The position numbers were made by a program, and so were the translations under genes. Below the pieces are notes generated by a model. That model saw only the letters and a list, made by a program, of their open reading frames with translations. It did no database searches and was not told the origin of the DNA. Positions 21,892-28,288 of a DNA stretch of 64,000 nucleotides are shown piece after piece; within the stretch, counting starts at the first letter, position 1, and each line of letters opens with the position of its first letter. The DNA comes from a virus. The stretch is from positions 1-64,000 of the IMG/VR virus record IMGVR_UViG_3300017763_000005. One strand, written 5' to 3'.

Positions 21892-22146
21892 TTAGTTAGT
21901 GTACGCTACTCCTACTGCGAGAGAAGTTGCAACACCTGTTAATGTATCTGTTGAAGCTTTTTCTATATAAGCTACTTCACCAGCTGCTAAAGTTACTGTA
22001 CCTAAAGTAGTACCACCTGCATTTTTCCAAGTAATTGCTTGAACTGATGTTTTATTATTCAATACTCTTACTACTTTCGCAAATCCTACATTAGATGCAG
22101 AAGATAAATTGCCCTCTGATCCCAATAGTTTAATTGTACTTGCCAT
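21892..22146 (-). CDS. Small beta-rich virion-like protein
   Basis: 84 residues: MASTIKLLGSEGNLSSASNV, GFAKVVRVLNN, then alternating strands (AGGTTLGTVTLAAGEVAYIE) and a DTLTGVATSLAVGVAYTN ending. This compact beta-sandwich pattern recurs in small marine phage virion proteins. Ribosome binding site GAGGAA lies 8 bases before the ATG. It is the first gene of the curli operon, 33 bases after the late promoter. Confidence 0.75.
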   Translation of the reverse strand: MASTIKLLGSEGNLSSASNVGFAKVVRVLNNKTSVQAITWKNAGGTTLGTVTLAAGEVAYIEKASTDTLTGVATSLAVGVAYTN

Positions 22147-22178
22147 GTTTTTTCCTCATTAAAAAATTCTAACAATGT

Positions 22179-22186
22179 TATTTATA
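22179..22186 (-). promoter_or_regulatory. Late promoter (TATAAATA) of the curli operon
   Basis: TATAAATA on the minus strand, 33 bases before the first gene of the operon and just downstream of the terminator of the previous unit. It implies that the curli, IscU and cyclase genes are expressed late. Confidence 0.75.
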
Positions 22187-22207
22187 ATAGCTGGAATGCC
22201 AAGACAT

Positions 22208-22235
22208 AAAAAAAGGGACCTAAAAAGATCCCTTT
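22208..22235 (-). terminator. Rho-independent terminator after the frameshifted lipoprotein
   Basis: On the minus strand, AAAGGGATC / GGTCCCTTT arms (one mismatch) around a short loop are followed by a T-run. It lies 4 bases past the TAA of the -1 frame extension, which supports that extension being the true end of the coding unit. Confidence 0.85.
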
Positions 22236-22238
22236 AAT

Positions 22239-22391
22239 TTATTGTTCGCACTCTTCCGGATATTGCGTACAGTAGCGTTTCACAATTTTAATGATAACTG
22301 TTATATCATTAGTTGCTTCTCCAACTACTACTCTCTCTTTTTCAATATCCTTTTTTTGTTTAGGATATTGTGGAAAGAGAGACCAAGCTAC
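22239..22391 (-). CDS. -1 frame extension of the lipoprotein (no start codon of its own)
   Basis: An open frame of 50 codons plus TAA that begins exactly at the stop of the lipoprotein gene in the -1 frame: VAWSLFPQYPKQKKDIEKER, then VVVGEATNDITVIIKIVKRY and CTQYPEECEQ. It contains no ATG and only a late internal GTG, so it cannot be an independent gene in the usual way. The terminator starts right after its TAA. I interpret it as the tail of a frameshift product of the 22388-22693 gene. Two Cys and an acidic end suggest a small folded domain. Confidence 0.55.
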   Translation of the reverse strand, partial: VAWSLFPQYPKQKKDIEKERVVVGEATNDITVIIKIVKRYCTQYPEECEQ

Positions 22392-22397
22392 TTTCCC
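22343..22397 (-). promoter_or_regulatory. Candidate -1 ribosomal frameshift site in the lipoprotein gene
   Basis: Slippery heptamer G GGA AAG (22397-22391) in the right phase directly before the TAG stop; GGGAAAG is the heptamer used by phage lambda's tail gene G. A perfect 8-bp stem-loop (CAATATCC with GGATATTG, minus strand 22370-22343) starts 20 bases downstream. Confidence 0.6.
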
Positions 22398-22693
22398 TCA
22401 GGTTGAGGAGTTTGTAGTTTGTCAGTTTCTTCGTCGATTTTGGCAGCTGCTTTTTGAACAACTCCAGTACCAGTATTGACTGCAGTTTTACCTACATCAA
22501 CAGCTGTTTCAACAACGAATTCACCAGTGGATACTACATCCGAAGCTACAGCTGAAACAACTGTTGAAGTACCTTTTACAGCACCGTCAACAACTCCAGT
22601 TGTAAACTCCTTTGTTCCTTCTACGACGCTTCCAATTGAAGCACAATTCGTAATAAGAACTAATCCGGCGAACAGAGTAAATAAATTTTTCAT
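22388..22693 (-). CDS. Small lipoprotein, possible frameshift parent
   Basis: 101 residues from the ATG at 22693, which has GGAG 6 bases upstream. A lipoprotein-like signal (MKNLFTLFAGLVLITNCASI) places the lipid on Cys17, though Asn at the position before Cys is unusual. The mature part is a low-complexity amphipathic sequence with 11-residue-like repeats (VVEGTKEFTTGVVDGAVKGT, VVSAVASDVVSTGEFVVETA), likely helical and membrane-associated. It ends EGK followed by TAG, where a -1 slip would add 50 residues. It has its own late promoter. By position after the lysozyme it could act in lysis; that is a guess. Confidence 0.75.
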   Translation of the reverse strand: MKNLFTLFAGLVLITNCASIGSVVEGTKEFTTGVVDGAVKGTSTVVSAVASDVVSTGEFVVETAVDVGKTAVNTGTGVVQKAAAKIDEETDKLQTPQPEGK

Positions 22694-22751
22694 TTTATTC
22701 TCCATTGCTTTAATTATAATAGTAGACCAACTGTCATACTATCTCCAATTA

Positions 22752-23003
22752 TTATTTATACAAGTACATGTCCTGTTCATCTAATGACTTAGCCATTATT
22801 ATTACTGATAACAGATCTTGTTCTCTTGCTATCTCTTCTAGTAAACACTTCGCAACTATACATTTAAATATAACAGCTGCAATTAATATTGTACCAAATA
22901 AAAGATAGAAAGCGTAAAAATAATAAGACAGAATAATCGCATGTAAACCCACAATAAGGCCTACATGCAATTTAATTGTGTGTGTATATTTACTTAGAAT
23001 CAT
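22752..23003 (-). CDS. Small two-span membrane protein
   Basis: 83 residues with two hydrophobic segments, about 12-33 (LHVGLIVGLHAIILSYYFYA) and 34-52 (LLFGTILIAAVIFKCIVA), then an acidic C-terminal helix. It overlaps the 56-residue membrane gene upstream. With that gene and the nearby lysozyme it could form part of a holin set. No family recognised. Confidence 0.65.
   Translation of the reverse strand: MILSKYTHTIKLHVGLIVGLHAIILSYYFYAFYLLFGTILIAAVIFKCIVAKCLLEEIAREQDLLSVIIMAKSLDEQDMYLYK
22753..22760 (-). promoter_or_regulatory. Late promoter (TATAAATA) of the lipoprotein gene
   Basis: TATAAATA on the minus strand inside the last codons of the 83-residue gene, 60 bases before the lipoprotein ATG. 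Confidence 0.65.
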
Positions 23004-23160
23004 TCTTATGTTTTAAGAATTGTTCTATAAAATCATTTGAATGCCAATAGGAATCCAAACCAATATCAATCATTAATGCTATTAAAACAAAAGTAAGTAT
23101 GATTGACAGATACACGTTGATTGCGGCTGATATCTTCAGCCATTTGATCATATGTTTCAT
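22990..23160 (-). CDS. 56-residue single-span membrane protein
   Basis: Encodes MKHMIKWLKISAAINVYLSI followed by ILTFVLIALMIDIGLDSYWH and a charged tail: basic N-terminus, one long transmembrane helix, mixed tail. It overlaps the next membrane gene by 14 bases. It may be a holin or antiholin of the lysozyme unit, but the sequence does not decide. Confidence 0.55.
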   Translation of the reverse strand: MKHMIKWLKISAAINVYLSIILTFVLIALMIDIGLDSYWHSNDFIEQFLKHKNDSK

Positions 23161-23175
23161 AATCTAAAGTGCAAC

Positions 23176-23484
23176 TTATTTAGCTGCTGTTTTTCTGGTT
23201 CTGCGTTTAGCTGGAGCTTTCTTTGCTACTGTTTTCTTAGCCGGTGCTTTTTTAGCAGCTGGCTTCTTAGCAGCAGGTTTTCTTTTAGCTGGAGCTTTTT
23301 TCTTAGATGGTGTTTTACCATCTTTATAAGCTTCATTCCTGTGCTTTGTAGCAGGATCGTCTTTTACATAACGACCCTTATCATTTCTTGCTCTAACTCC
23401 TGACGCAGGTTTGTTGGAATCATAAACAGCATATATTCCTGCTGCTAATAGAATTCCACCAATCACTATGAATGCTATATCCAT
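23176..23484 (-). CDS. Membrane-anchored histone H1-like basic protein
   Basis: 102 residues: an N-terminal transmembrane helix (MDIAFIVIGGILLAAGIYAV), a short linker, then from about 55 to the end a Lys/Ala/Pro-rich tail with repeated A-[AP]-A-K-K units (KKAPAKRKPAAKKPAAKKAP). The tail is like the C-terminus of histone H1 and of bacterial H1-like proteins, which bind and condense DNA. Anchored to membrane it could tether DNA to the envelope or act on anionic lipids. AGGAG precedes the ATG. It follows the lysozyme gene. Confidence 0.75.
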   Translation of the reverse strand: MDIAFIVIGGILLAAGIYAVYDSNKPASGVRARNDKGRYVKDDPATKHRNEAYKDGKTPSKKKAPAKRKPAAKKPAAKKAPAKKTVAKKAPAKRRTRKTAAK

Positions 23485-23496
23485 AATATAATCCTC

Positions 23497-23649
23497 CTAG
23501 TCTTTATAGTTATAATTTCTGAACTCTTCCCATTTGAAATAGTTCTTTCTCTCATGACACCAAAAATTCCCTTTATGTTTCGGTTGTTTTAGATCTCCTC
23601 GAGTCTCTTCATTAGCCTTTCGGCTCGGTTTGTCACTTGACTGTACCAT
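23497..23649 (-). CDS. Possible 50-residue basic protein overlapping lysozyme
   Basis: The last 30 codons (KGNFWCHERKNYFKWEEFRN, YNYKD) lie beyond the lysozyme stop and look coding, but the only ATG (23649) is inside the lysozyme gene and has no good ribosome binding site. The start is uncertain and the gene may not be real. Confidence 0.35.
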   Translation of the reverse strand: MVQSSDKPSRKANEETRGDLKQPKHKGNFWCHERKNYFKWEEFRNYNYKD

Positions 23650-24050
23650 CTTGAATCTCTGCCTTCTTTGGCAGCCTCCGTCCAATCACCACTTTGCAGC
23701 GCTGCATTGTGGTTCTTAAATTTGCTCAAGCGCGTGAGTCCCATATTAAACATCATGTTTGCTACGATTTGTTTCACTTCTTGTGGATAACCGTCCCAAC
23801 CATCATGTAGTTTTTTACAATCATCGATCACTGATTGTACGTCTTTTTCAAAACATTCGTTTACACGATCTTCTGAAACTTCAGTGCCAACGTCCTGACC
23901 GAATTCCTTGTCCTCTTTTATAACTAGATGTCCTATTCCAAATGTAGGATAGCCAAGATGATCTTTGTATATTTTATATACTACACCTTCATCTACTTTT
24001 AGTGTTTCTTTTAATTGTTCTATGTCAATGTCTTTGCTATTCCAAAACAT
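23589..24050 (-). CDS. e: T4-type lysozyme (endolysin, GH24)
   Basis: 153 residues, near T4 lysozyme (164). The catalytic triad is in place: Glu21 (KVDEGVVYKIYKDHLGYPTF), Asp30 and Thr36, each exactly 10 positions after T4 Glu11, Asp20 and Thr26. GIGHLV follows as in the family, and the C-terminal QVTNRAERLMKRL matches the last helices. It cleaves the glycan strands of peptidoglycan and needs a holin to reach the periplasm, as no signal peptide is present. Small membrane-protein genes nearby could supply that. It lies in the late unit started at 25068-25075. Confidence 0.93.
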   Translation of the reverse strand: MFWNSKDIDIEQLKETLKVDEGVVYKIYKDHLGYPTFGIGHLVIKEDKEFGQDVGTEVSEDRVNECFEKDVQSVIDDCKKLHDGWDGYPQEVKQIVANMMFNMGLTRLSKFKNHNAALQSGDWTEAAKEGRDSRWYSQVTNRAERLMKRLEEI

Positions 24051-24063
24051 AATGCTCTCCTAT

Positions 24064-24783
24064 TTATTGTCCACCTTCACCAGCACCTTCGAGTTCAACC
24101 TCTAATGTGAAGTTATATGTATATGTAGTTTCTCCAGATTTTTCAAAAATAAGACTTACAGTTAAGACTGAATTATTCGTTCCTGCATCGTCATAACTGC
24201 TCCCAGATTCAAATGATGGTTGCCAATCTGTAAAGAAGGTTGAAGTTGGAATAGACACTGCTGAACCATTTGGTTGTATATTTGAACTAGTCCAAGCATA
24301 AGGCCCATCTCCTGTTTCAGTATGTGAGTCTCTTACAGTATATCCAGAAGCTGGGTTTACAATTTGATAAACAAGTGTGCCTGAGTTTGGACTTGCATTT
24401 TCACTGTCAGGATACCATTTAACATTAATATTGCCACTTAAATATTGTATTCTAAGTTGTGGGTGTACTACAATGTTAGTATCCTGTGAATATTCGTTTT
24501 CGTCTAAAGTGCTATCATATGTTGTAGCTAATGTTTGAACATATCCACGAAATTCTGACATTCTATGAGGAGCGGTCTGATCTGGTGAACTTCCTGCTAC
24601 TGCAATATCTGTATTAGCTCCACCTGTGTATTGAAAATCATTTACACCATCAACAGATAATCCTCTTAATGATACATTTTGAACTGCAGATGGAGTACCA
24701 GTGTCAGTGCCTGCTTTGACTTGAGCGATACTATTGGTTCCGGTGCCACCCATTTTTATCGGTCCTGAATTTGGTATTGCCAT
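24064..24783 (-). CDS. Virion structural protein, fibre-like
   Basis: 239 residues, acidic, rich in Ser, Thr, Gly and Asn. It opens MAIPNSGPIKMGGTGTNSIA, a start common to small fibre or fibritin-like proteins of marine T4-like phages (P-x-SGPI), then SLRGLSVDGVNDFQY, and has a C-terminal beta-sandwich region (NNSVLTVSLIFEKSGETTYT) ending EGAGEGGQ. It is coupled to the 88-residue gene at 24783. Probably surface exposed on the virion. Confidence 0.7.
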   Translation of the reverse strand: MAIPNSGPIKMGGTGTNSIAQVKAGTDTGTPSAVQNVSLRGLSVDGVNDFQYTGGANTDIAVAGSSPDQTAPHRMSEFRGYVQTLATTYDSTLDENEYSQDTNIVVHPQLRIQYLSGNINVKWYPDSENASPNSGTLVYQIVNPASGYTVRDSHTETGDGPYAWTSSNIQPNGSAVSIPTSTFFTDWQPSFESGSSYDDAGTNNSVLTVSLIFEKSGETTYTYNFTLEVELEGAGEGGQ

Positions 24784-25049
24784 TATTTAATTATCCCTGC
24801 TATTAAATCTTCAAAGGCTTCTACTTTTTCTGTTCTCTTTGGCCAATAGATATAATCTTTTTCTGGATTTGCTTTTAAATTACTTAAAAGTGGTAATATA
24901 GCATTATATAATTTGTTTAACTTTTCTTCAACTTCATCAGCTTTTGCTGATGTTGTTTCTAATTTAGTTGTGGTCTTCTGTACCGCTTCAAGCTCATCTT
25001 CGTCTACAGCGGTAAAACCGAAATCAAATTGATCTATGTCTATACTCAT
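24783..25049 (-). CDS. Conserved coiled-coil structural protein
   Basis: 88 residues: MSIDIDQFDFGFTAVDEDEL, then a coiled coil (TTKLETTSAKADEVEEKLNK) and a conserved-looking tail (LYNAILPLLSNLKANPEKDY, IYWPKRTEK). Small proteins of this exact design accompany tail-fibre and structural genes in marine T4-like phages. First gene after the late promoter at 25068. Role unknown. Confidence 0.75.
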   Translation of the reverse strand: MSIDIDQFDFGFTAVDEDELEAVQKTTTKLETTSAKADEVEEKLNKLYNAILPLLSNLKANPEKDYIYWPKRTEKVEAFEDLIAGIIK

Positions 25050-25261
25050 ATTTGTTCCTCGTTATTATATTTATACCTTCTCGGTATGACTTTTGTCTTA
25101 TCTTTATGTATTTGTGTAGAAGCATGATTAGGTGTTTCTTTACGCACAGCAATTTCTGGTTTCTTTTTACCAAAGATTTTATCCCAGTTATCAGCATAAG
25201 CTTGATGTCCATCTGTCTTAGATCTAATCAAGTCACCTGTAATGTCATTTTTATTTTTCAT
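25046..25261 (-). CDS. Small basic hypothetical protein
   Basis: 71 residues, basic and polar (MKNKNDITGDLIRSKTDGHQ, AYADNWDKIFGKKKPEI), no hydrophobic core, possibly disordered. It overlaps its neighbours by 4-11 bases. Function unknown. Confidence 0.6.
   Translation of the reverse strand: MKNKNDITGDLIRSKTDGHQAYADNWDKIFGKKKPEIAVRKETPNHASTQIHKDKTKVIPRRYKYNNEEQI
25068..25075 (-). promoter_or_regulatory. Late promoter (TATAAATA) of the lysozyme/structural unit
   Basis: TATAAATA on the minus strand, 19 bases before the ATG at 25049 and inside the 71-residue gene. Confidence 0.65.
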
Positions 25262-25406
25262 CTTGTTTTATTACCTTATTACAAACCATACATCTTAATG
25301 GTATATCTAATAGTTTACACATTGCTTCATCTTTTTCTGATGCCACACAATATACATGTGGGTGAAACATTTCTGGTGGTAAAGGAAAGCCTACATGCTT
25401 ATCCAT
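25251..25406 (-). CDS. 51-residue zinc-binding-like protein
   Basis: Encodes MDKHVGFPLPPEMFHPHVYC, VASEKDEAMCKLLDIPLRCM and VCNKVIKQDEK. Four Cys and nearby His residues, including a CMVC pair, suggest a small zinc site. It overlaps the genes on both sides. No family recognised. Confidence 0.55.
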   Translation of the reverse strand: MDKHVGFPLPPEMFHPHVYCVASEKDEAMCKLLDIPLRCMVCNKVIKQDEK

Positions 25407-25539
25407 AATATAACCAGAATACTATTGCTCCAGTGATTAACACTGTTGCTAAAATCATACTTAGAATCTTTCTTCTAAACTGTTTCTTTTGTTTCTTCTT
25501 GTACTCTTCTATGTCCAGTACTTCTTTTATTCGGTCCAT
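25399..25539 (-). CDS. 46-residue single-span membrane protein
   Basis: Encodes MDRIKEVLDIEEYKKKQKKQ, FRRKILSMILATVLITGAIV and FWLYYG: a charged cytoplasmic helix and a C-terminal transmembrane helix. It overlaps the 71-residue gene by 65 bases in another frame and the zinc-like gene by 8. No strong ribosome binding site. Confidence 0.5.
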   Translation of the reverse strand: MDRIKEVLDIEEYKKKQKKQFRRKILSMILATVLITGAIVFWLYYG

Positions 25540-25690
25540 TTTCGACGACATAATATCCACCATTTTTAATATAATCTAATAATATCTTTCTAGATTTATC
25601 TCCATAATTCAATACATCATGATCATATGGTATATCCACTGAACAACTAATTCGTATCGTATTGGTTGGAATCTTACTTCCCTTGGCCAC
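25475..25690 (-). CDS. Small hypothetical protein
   Basis: 71 residues, MAKGSKIPTNTIRISCSVDI onward, with DKSRKILLDYIKNGGYYVVE in the middle and a polar tail. Its start overlaps the end of the basic 44-residue gene. Function unknown. Confidence 0.6.
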   Translation of the reverse strand: MAKGSKIPTNTIRISCSVDIPYDHDVLNYGDKSRKILLDYIKNGGYYVVENGPNKRSTGHRRVQEETKETV

Positions 25691-25808
25691 GATATTTTTT
25701 AAAACTTCTTTTTTTAGCTTTATTCATAGTAGCTCTTGATTTAGGATTTCTTCCTATTGAAGTACCTTTACGAATTGCAGTTATTCCACTTGTTCTTGGT
25801 TTAGCCAT
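25674..25808 (-). CDS. 44-residue very basic conserved protein
   Basis: Encodes MAKPRTSGITAIRKGTSIGR, NPKSRATMNKAKKRSFKKYR and GQGK. It has about one third Lys/Arg and no acidic residues, resembling a ribosomal or DNA-compacting peptide. The SGITAIRKGTSIGRNPKSRA pattern looks conserved among marine myophages, as I recall. The ATG overlaps the stop of the 64-residue gene. Confidence 0.65.
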   Translation of the reverse strand: MAKPRTSGITAIRKGTSIGRNPKSRATMNKAKKRSFKKYRGQGK

Positions 25809-26002
25809 TAGTTAAATACTACTCCACCACGTCTTACAAGTTCATTTTTTACCTTTTGCTTTACTTTAGGCTTAAGATTTCCTGTATTATATTTTTCGAT
25901 TAAATCTGTTTTAGAATGACATTTAATATAGTCATGTTCTACTTTTGTTTTTCCTGTTGCTCTATCACGAACAACTGCGCTCTTTGTTAATTTTATTGGC
26001 AT
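25808..26002 (-). CDS. Conserved small T4-like hypothetical protein
   Basis: 64 residues, MPIKLTKSAVVRDRATGKTK followed by VEHDYIKCHSKTDLIEKYNT and a basic C-terminus with KNELVRRGGVVFN. This short beta-then-helix protein is conserved in marine T4-like phages as I recall. Coupled to the HAD gene at 26002. Function unknown. Confidence 0.7.
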   Translation of the reverse strand: MPIKLTKSAVVRDRATGKTKVEHDYIKCHSKTDLIEKYNTGNLKPKVKQKVKNELVRRGGVVFN

Positions 26003-26610
26003 TATGTTATCCTTTTAATACTTCCTTTTATATCTGCTAAGAATGCAAACATCTCAACAGTTGGAAATTCTTTTTTCAAATCAAGTAACGCTTGAAGATT
26101 CTCTTTATGGTCATCAAAGAGTCTTATTCTTGCATACTCACCAGTTTTTAAATACTTTCTAAATATAACTTTTTTATTTGATGCACTTGAAGGTCCTTTA
26201 ATATTACCAGCTCTTTCAACGTATACGTTTTTCATTGGTATACCATGTGATTCAAATGTCTTAATAAATAGATTTTTATCATCCATATTACTTCTTGCTG
26301 TAACTACAATAACCTTTGAACCTTTTTTAGTTGCATTCTTTATTATAGCTTTTGCCTTTTGTACCATACGGCCAATAGGTGTAGCTGTTTGATAAAAGAT
26401 TTTAGACGATTTAAATTCTCCAAAATCAAATTCTTCGTTCTTTCTTAACTTATAACTATTAAACTCCATAGGTGTTAACGGTTTAGTTTGTCCAGTATTT
26501 GTATTCTTTACTATTACACGAGCTTTTGATACAAACAAAGTATCATCAATATCAAATATTGTAAGACCTTTGCCTGCTCTTTCCGCTAAAAACTCGTTAA
26601 ACTTTTTCAT
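26002..26610 (-). CDS. HAD-family phosphatase with capsid-targeting-like leader
   Basis: 202 residues. After a leader MKKFNEFLAERAGKG comes LTIFDIDDTLFVSKARVIVK with the HAD DxDD/T motif, VIVVTARSN (motif II), and RLFDDHKENLQAL (motif IV). It is likely a 5'-nucleotidase or sugar/nucleotide phosphatase. The leader matches T4's MKTYQEFIAEA capsid-targeting sequence of injected internal proteins almost position by position, including a gp21-type cleavage site (LAE/R). It is preceded by adjoining early and late promoters. Packaging in the head is a prediction. Confidence 0.8.
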   Translation of the reverse strand: MKKFNEFLAERAGKGLTIFDIDDTLFVSKARVIVKNTNTGQTKPLTPMEFNSYKLRKNEEFDFGEFKSSKIFYQTATPIGRMVQKAKAIIKNATKKGSKVIVVTARSNMDDKNLFIKTFESHGIPMKNVYVERAGNIKGPSSASNKKVIFRKYLKTGEYARIRLFDDHKENLQALLDLKKEFPTVEMFAFLADIKGSIKRIT

Positions 26611-26616
26611 AGATAT

Positions 26617-26645
26617 ATTATACCATACTTTTTAGTAAATGTAAA
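26617..26645 (-). promoter_or_regulatory. Early promoter of the HAD gene
   Basis: TTTACA at 26645-26640, TATAAT at 26622-26617, 17-base spacer with TGG before the -10. It adjoins the late box at 26650-26657. Confidence 0.8.
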
Positions 26646-26649
26646 TATC

Positions 26650-26657
26650 TATTTATA
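26650..26657 (-). promoter_or_regulatory. Late promoter (TATAAATA) adjoining the early promoter
   Basis: TATAAATA on the minus strand 4 bases upstream of the early -35. The 33 bases 26626-26658 are identical to 46794-46826. Confidence 0.7.
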
Positions 26658-26665
26658 AGTTTTTT

Positions 26666-26881
26666 TTATCTGCCGACGTGGCTATTAAGCATATCTAGTA
26701 TATCTTGATACTTTGCCGCTTCAAGCAATTCTTTCTCAATAGTTTCCATCATATCAGGATGCTCTGCTATTCCAGCATGACTTCCAATTAATATATCAAC
26801 ATTCATAATGTGTCTATCAATATTAGCCTTAGCTGATGTTTTAAGCGTTTCAATGATTCTTCCTTTATAGTTTGCTGCCAT
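26666..26881 (-). CDS. Small helical hypothetical protein
   Basis: 71 residues, all-helical by pattern (IIETLKTSAKANIDRHIMNV, MMETIEKELLEAAKYQDILD), with a Gly-Ser-His turn. It resembles small conserved T4-like proteins. It follows the exonuclease gene after 2 bases. Function unknown. Confidence 0.7.
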   Translation of the reverse strand: MAANYKGRIIETLKTSAKANIDRHIMNVDILIGSHAGIAEHPDMMETIEKELLEAAKYQDILDMLNSHVGR

Positions 26882-26883
26882 TT

Positions 26884-27558
26884 CTATCTCCCAAATAGTT
26901 TTCTTCTGCTGTATTCAGCACGCGTTTCAATTAATTTCTTTGTCCAATTATCTCTATCTTCTATAAAGACTTGTGGTCCTTCATCACCAGCAATACAAAC
27001 AACTAATTGTTTAATTGGTTGGCCAGTTCTTTCTTCCCACATAATTGCATATGCTGAACATTGCATAAAGTATGAACTAATCCATTCTTTCTTTTTCAGC
27101 TTACGAGATGTTTTCCAATCAATGATTGAATCTACACCTTTCCATTGACCAACGAGATCTACTCTTCCAGCTAAACCAAGATGTTTAGAGTAAAGAGGAG
27201 CTTCTTGTTGATAAACTTTTGTGACGCATTCGTCTAAAATTGGTTGTATATCTTTAAATGTTTGTACATTATGTGGCATTTCTCCTTTTATAAACTCAGG
27301 ATCATTTGCAATATATTTTTCTATTATGTTATGAACTGTTGTTCCTCGTGAGCTTGCTTGTCGAGATATACGATTAGCTTCTTCTTCGCCAACTCTTGCT
27401 CTCCAAGCTTGGATTGCTTCTTCAGAAAGTATTGAAAGTACTGTAGTAATTGATGGATATTTGTTTCCATCTGGATCTGTATATAGTCTACCTTTATCTG
27501 TAGTTTCCGCTATTAGATCAAAATAGCCAAGATCTACTGGTTCATGTATAAATTTCAT
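26884..27558 (-). CDS. PD-(D/E)XK exonuclease (RecB/Cas4-like)
   Basis: 224 residues. The restriction-fold active site is visible: HLGLAGRVDLVGQWKG provides the Asp, DSIIDWKTSRKLKKKE the D-x-K pair, and MQCSAYAIMWEERTG the QxxxY motif of RecB-family nucleases. The N-terminus has YTDPDGNKYPSITTVLSIL and GTTVHNIIEKYI (motif I His), as in phage exonucleases of marine myoviruses. It probably degrades DNA ends in recombination or host DNA breakdown. The ATG overlaps the stop of the 59-residue membrane gene (ATGA). Confidence 0.85.
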   Translation of the reverse strand: MKFIHEPVDLGYFDLIAETTDKGRLYTDPDGNKYPSITTVLSILSEEAIQAWRARVGEEEANRISRQASSRGTTVHNIIEKYIANDPEFIKGEMPHNVQTFKDIQPILDECVTKVYQQEAPLYSKHLGLAGRVDLVGQWKGVDSIIDWKTSRKLKKKEWISSYFMQCSAYAIMWEERTGQPIKQLVVCIAGDEGPQVFIEDRDNWTKKLIETRAEYSRRKLFGR

Positions 27559-27734
27559 AAAAATAAATTAGTGACTCCCATAACACCTAGCATACCAAAG
27601 AACATAACGGCTTGTACTACTGACATAATCGCTACTTGTTTCATTGGATGTACATCTACAATTTTCTCTATCCAGTCTTCGTCTGGAGATAGATTAGCTA
27701 CTTGCAAAAGCTTTTCTTCTTTAGTCTTTTTCAT
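27555..27734 (-). CDS. 59-residue single-span membrane protein
   Basis: Encodes MKKTKEEKLLQVANLSPDED, WIEKIVDVHPMKQVAIMSVV and QAVMFFGMLGVMGVTNLFL: a charged helix and a C-terminal membrane helix. It overlaps genes on both sides (4 and 14 bases). Function unknown. Confidence 0.6.
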   Translation of the reverse strand: MKKTKEEKLLQVANLSPDEDWIEKIVDVHPMKQVAIMSVVQAVMFFGMLGVMGVTNLFL

Positions 27735-27948
27735 TAAAGCTTATCTCCTGTTGCCAGTTTTTCTTGTTGGTCTCGTAGTTTTCTGATCCCTTTTGTACCA
27801 ATATAATTCTACCGCCATCCATATCAATCCTAATAGAATCAGTGATAATTCTCCCGCCATATCTGTCATAAAATATTCCTTCTATTTCTCCACTTTTATC
27901 TTCGCTTCGAAGACTTTTAACTAACTTTACTAATTCTTCTTTTCTCAT
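27721..27948 (-). CDS. Small hypothetical protein
   Basis: 75 residues, MRKEELVKLVKSLRSEDKSG then alternating strands (YGGRIITDSIRIDMDGGRII). A helix-then-beta-hairpin layout, acidic and basic residues mixed. No family recognised. Overlaps the neighbours. Confidence 0.6.
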   Translation of the reverse strand: MRKEELVKLVKSLRSEDKSGEIEGIFYDRYGGRIITDSIRIDMDGGRIILVQKGSENYETNKKNWQQEISFNEKD

Positions 27949-28046
27949 TTTTTTCTTTTTTTATATTCATTATATTCAAATTGTATTACTGGTATTGCTA
28001 ATGGTAAAAACAAAATGATAGGTATTAACCATAACCAGTTGTTCAT
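27945..28046 (-). CDS. 33-residue membrane peptide
   Basis: Encodes MNNWLWLIPIILFLPLAIPV followed by IQFEYNEYKKRKK: one hydrophobic helix and a basic tail. Its start and stop overlap the adjacent genes. Function unknown. Confidence 0.5.
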   Translation of the reverse strand: MNNWLWLIPIILFLPLAIPVIQFEYNEYKKRKK

Positions 28047-28288
28047 TTTGTTTTAATATTATCTCTTAATCTTGGTGGCATGCCACTCTTAATTCTATTT
28101 TGTACTTCTTTCCATCCATCACCAGCTCTTGAAAGAACTGATTTACCACCATCATGATCTATATTTAATGTACTATAATGTGATTGAATGTTTGGATTAT
28201 CTTTTAAGTATTCAACTTTACTTTCATAAGACATTATCTTTTCGAAGACTTCGTCTGTTTCAGTATTTTTAAATTCATATGTTGGCAT
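28043..28288 (-). CDS. Conserved small T4-like protein (FmdB-like start)
   Basis: 81 residues, opening MPTYEFKNTETDEVFEKIMS, the N-terminal pattern of small regulatory FmdB-type proteins but without their Cys pairs, then YLKDNPNIQSHYSTLNIDHD and a basic tail SGMPPRLRDNIKTK. Conserved in marine T4-like phages as I recall. Function unknown. Confidence 0.7.
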   Translation of the reverse strand: MPTYEFKNTETDEVFEKIMSYESKVEYLKDNPNIQSHYSTLNIDHDGGKSVLSRAGDGWKEVQNRIKSGMPPRLRDNIKTK

